From Thermomonas sp. (lineage in GTDB: Bacteria; Pseudomonadota; Gammaproteobacteria; Xanthomonadales; Xanthomonadaceae), in contig NZ_JAMLIW010000001.1 in NCBI RefSeq assembly GCF_023953935.1, forward strand, positions 1 through 64,000: DNA of 64,000 nt. The letters are read 5' to 3'. Within the stretch, counting starts at the first letter, position 1; each line of letters begins with the position of its first letter. The notes under the pieces are model-generated. The model saw nothing but the letters and a program-made list of their open reading frames with translations. It was not told the origin of the DNA and made no database searches. The translations under genes and the position numbers were made by a program. This document shows, in pieces, positions 63,963-64,000 of the stretch.

Positions 63963-64000
63963 GGTGGAACCTCTCATCTGGATTGACGCGGCGATCCTAG

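Overview
The window comes from a GC-rich gammaproteobacterium, most likely of the Xanthomonadaceae/Lysobacteraceae (Lysobacter, Thermomonas, Luteimonas or Pseudoxanthomonas type). The evidence is the gene content and order (smc-zipA-ligA beside a divergent scpA-scpB-rluB, mtnA followed by gyrA, an alpha-2-macroglobulin gene followed by pbpC, class III phaE-phaC), the gammaproteobacterial forms of SucA, PurB, FumC, EpmA and IbaG/BolA, and the very high GC content. Genus cannot be settled from the sequence alone. Most of the window is chromosomal core. No prophage, intact insertion sequence or CRISPR array is visible.

Layout. 1-3.5 kb: an RND efflux pump and its membrane-fusion lipoprotein on the minus strand. 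3.7-6.4 kb: two small exported c-type cytochromes, two small unknown proteins and a class I glutamine amidotransferase. 6.6-12.1 kb: a polyhydroxybutyrate locus, with phaE-phaC plus a small HExxH membrane protein, a secreted 3-hydroxybutyrate oligomer hydrolase, and a divergent 3-hydroxybutyrate dehydrogenase followed by a LuxR-type response regulator. 12.9-14.4 kb: tRNA-Ser(UGA) with a broken copy of its 3' end, then an ECF sigma factor and a membrane protein. 14.4-19.4 kb: a tandem tyrosine phenol-lyase-like fusion with a divergent Lrp-type regulator, a LysR regulator, and a repeat-rich gene-free stretch. 19.5-27.3 kb: a lipoprotein, serS, a TonB-like gene, an inserted TumE/TumA-type toxin-antitoxin module, a metallo-beta-lactamase-fold hydrolase, fumC and purB. 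27.5-33.2 kb: sucA-sucB-lpd. 33.3-38.7 kb: an exported PqqB-like hydrolase, a LOG protein, AcuI, a PilH-like regulator, a CbpA-type DnaJ, Hsp20 with a sigma-32-like promoter, and a peroxiredoxin. 38.7-51 kb: pbpC, alpha-2-macroglobulin, gyrA, mtnA and a DUF3011 protein. 51.2-63.3 kb: epmA-ligA-zipA-smc on the minus strand, ibaG/yciI, and divergent scpA-scpB-rluB. The last gene is tpx.

The most unusual item is the 895-residue fusion at 14478-17165. It has two tyrosine phenol-lyase-like halves. The C-terminal half keeps the cofactor lysine and the other residues that a subunit contributes to its own active site, but has lost the tyrosines that, as I recall, the neighbouring subunit supplies. 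The N-terminal half shows the reverse pattern. This suggests a built-in asymmetric pseudo-dimer with one active site per chain. A second point of interest is the toxin-antitoxin module, which sits between two copies of the 3' end of the TonB-like gene and is driven by what looks like a leaderless promoter wrapped in two palindromic operators.

Functional links: the PHB genes cover polymer synthesis and depolymerisation to acetoacetate. fumC and sucAB-lpd give part of the TCA cycle. smc, scpA and scpB give the whole condensin within 8 kb.
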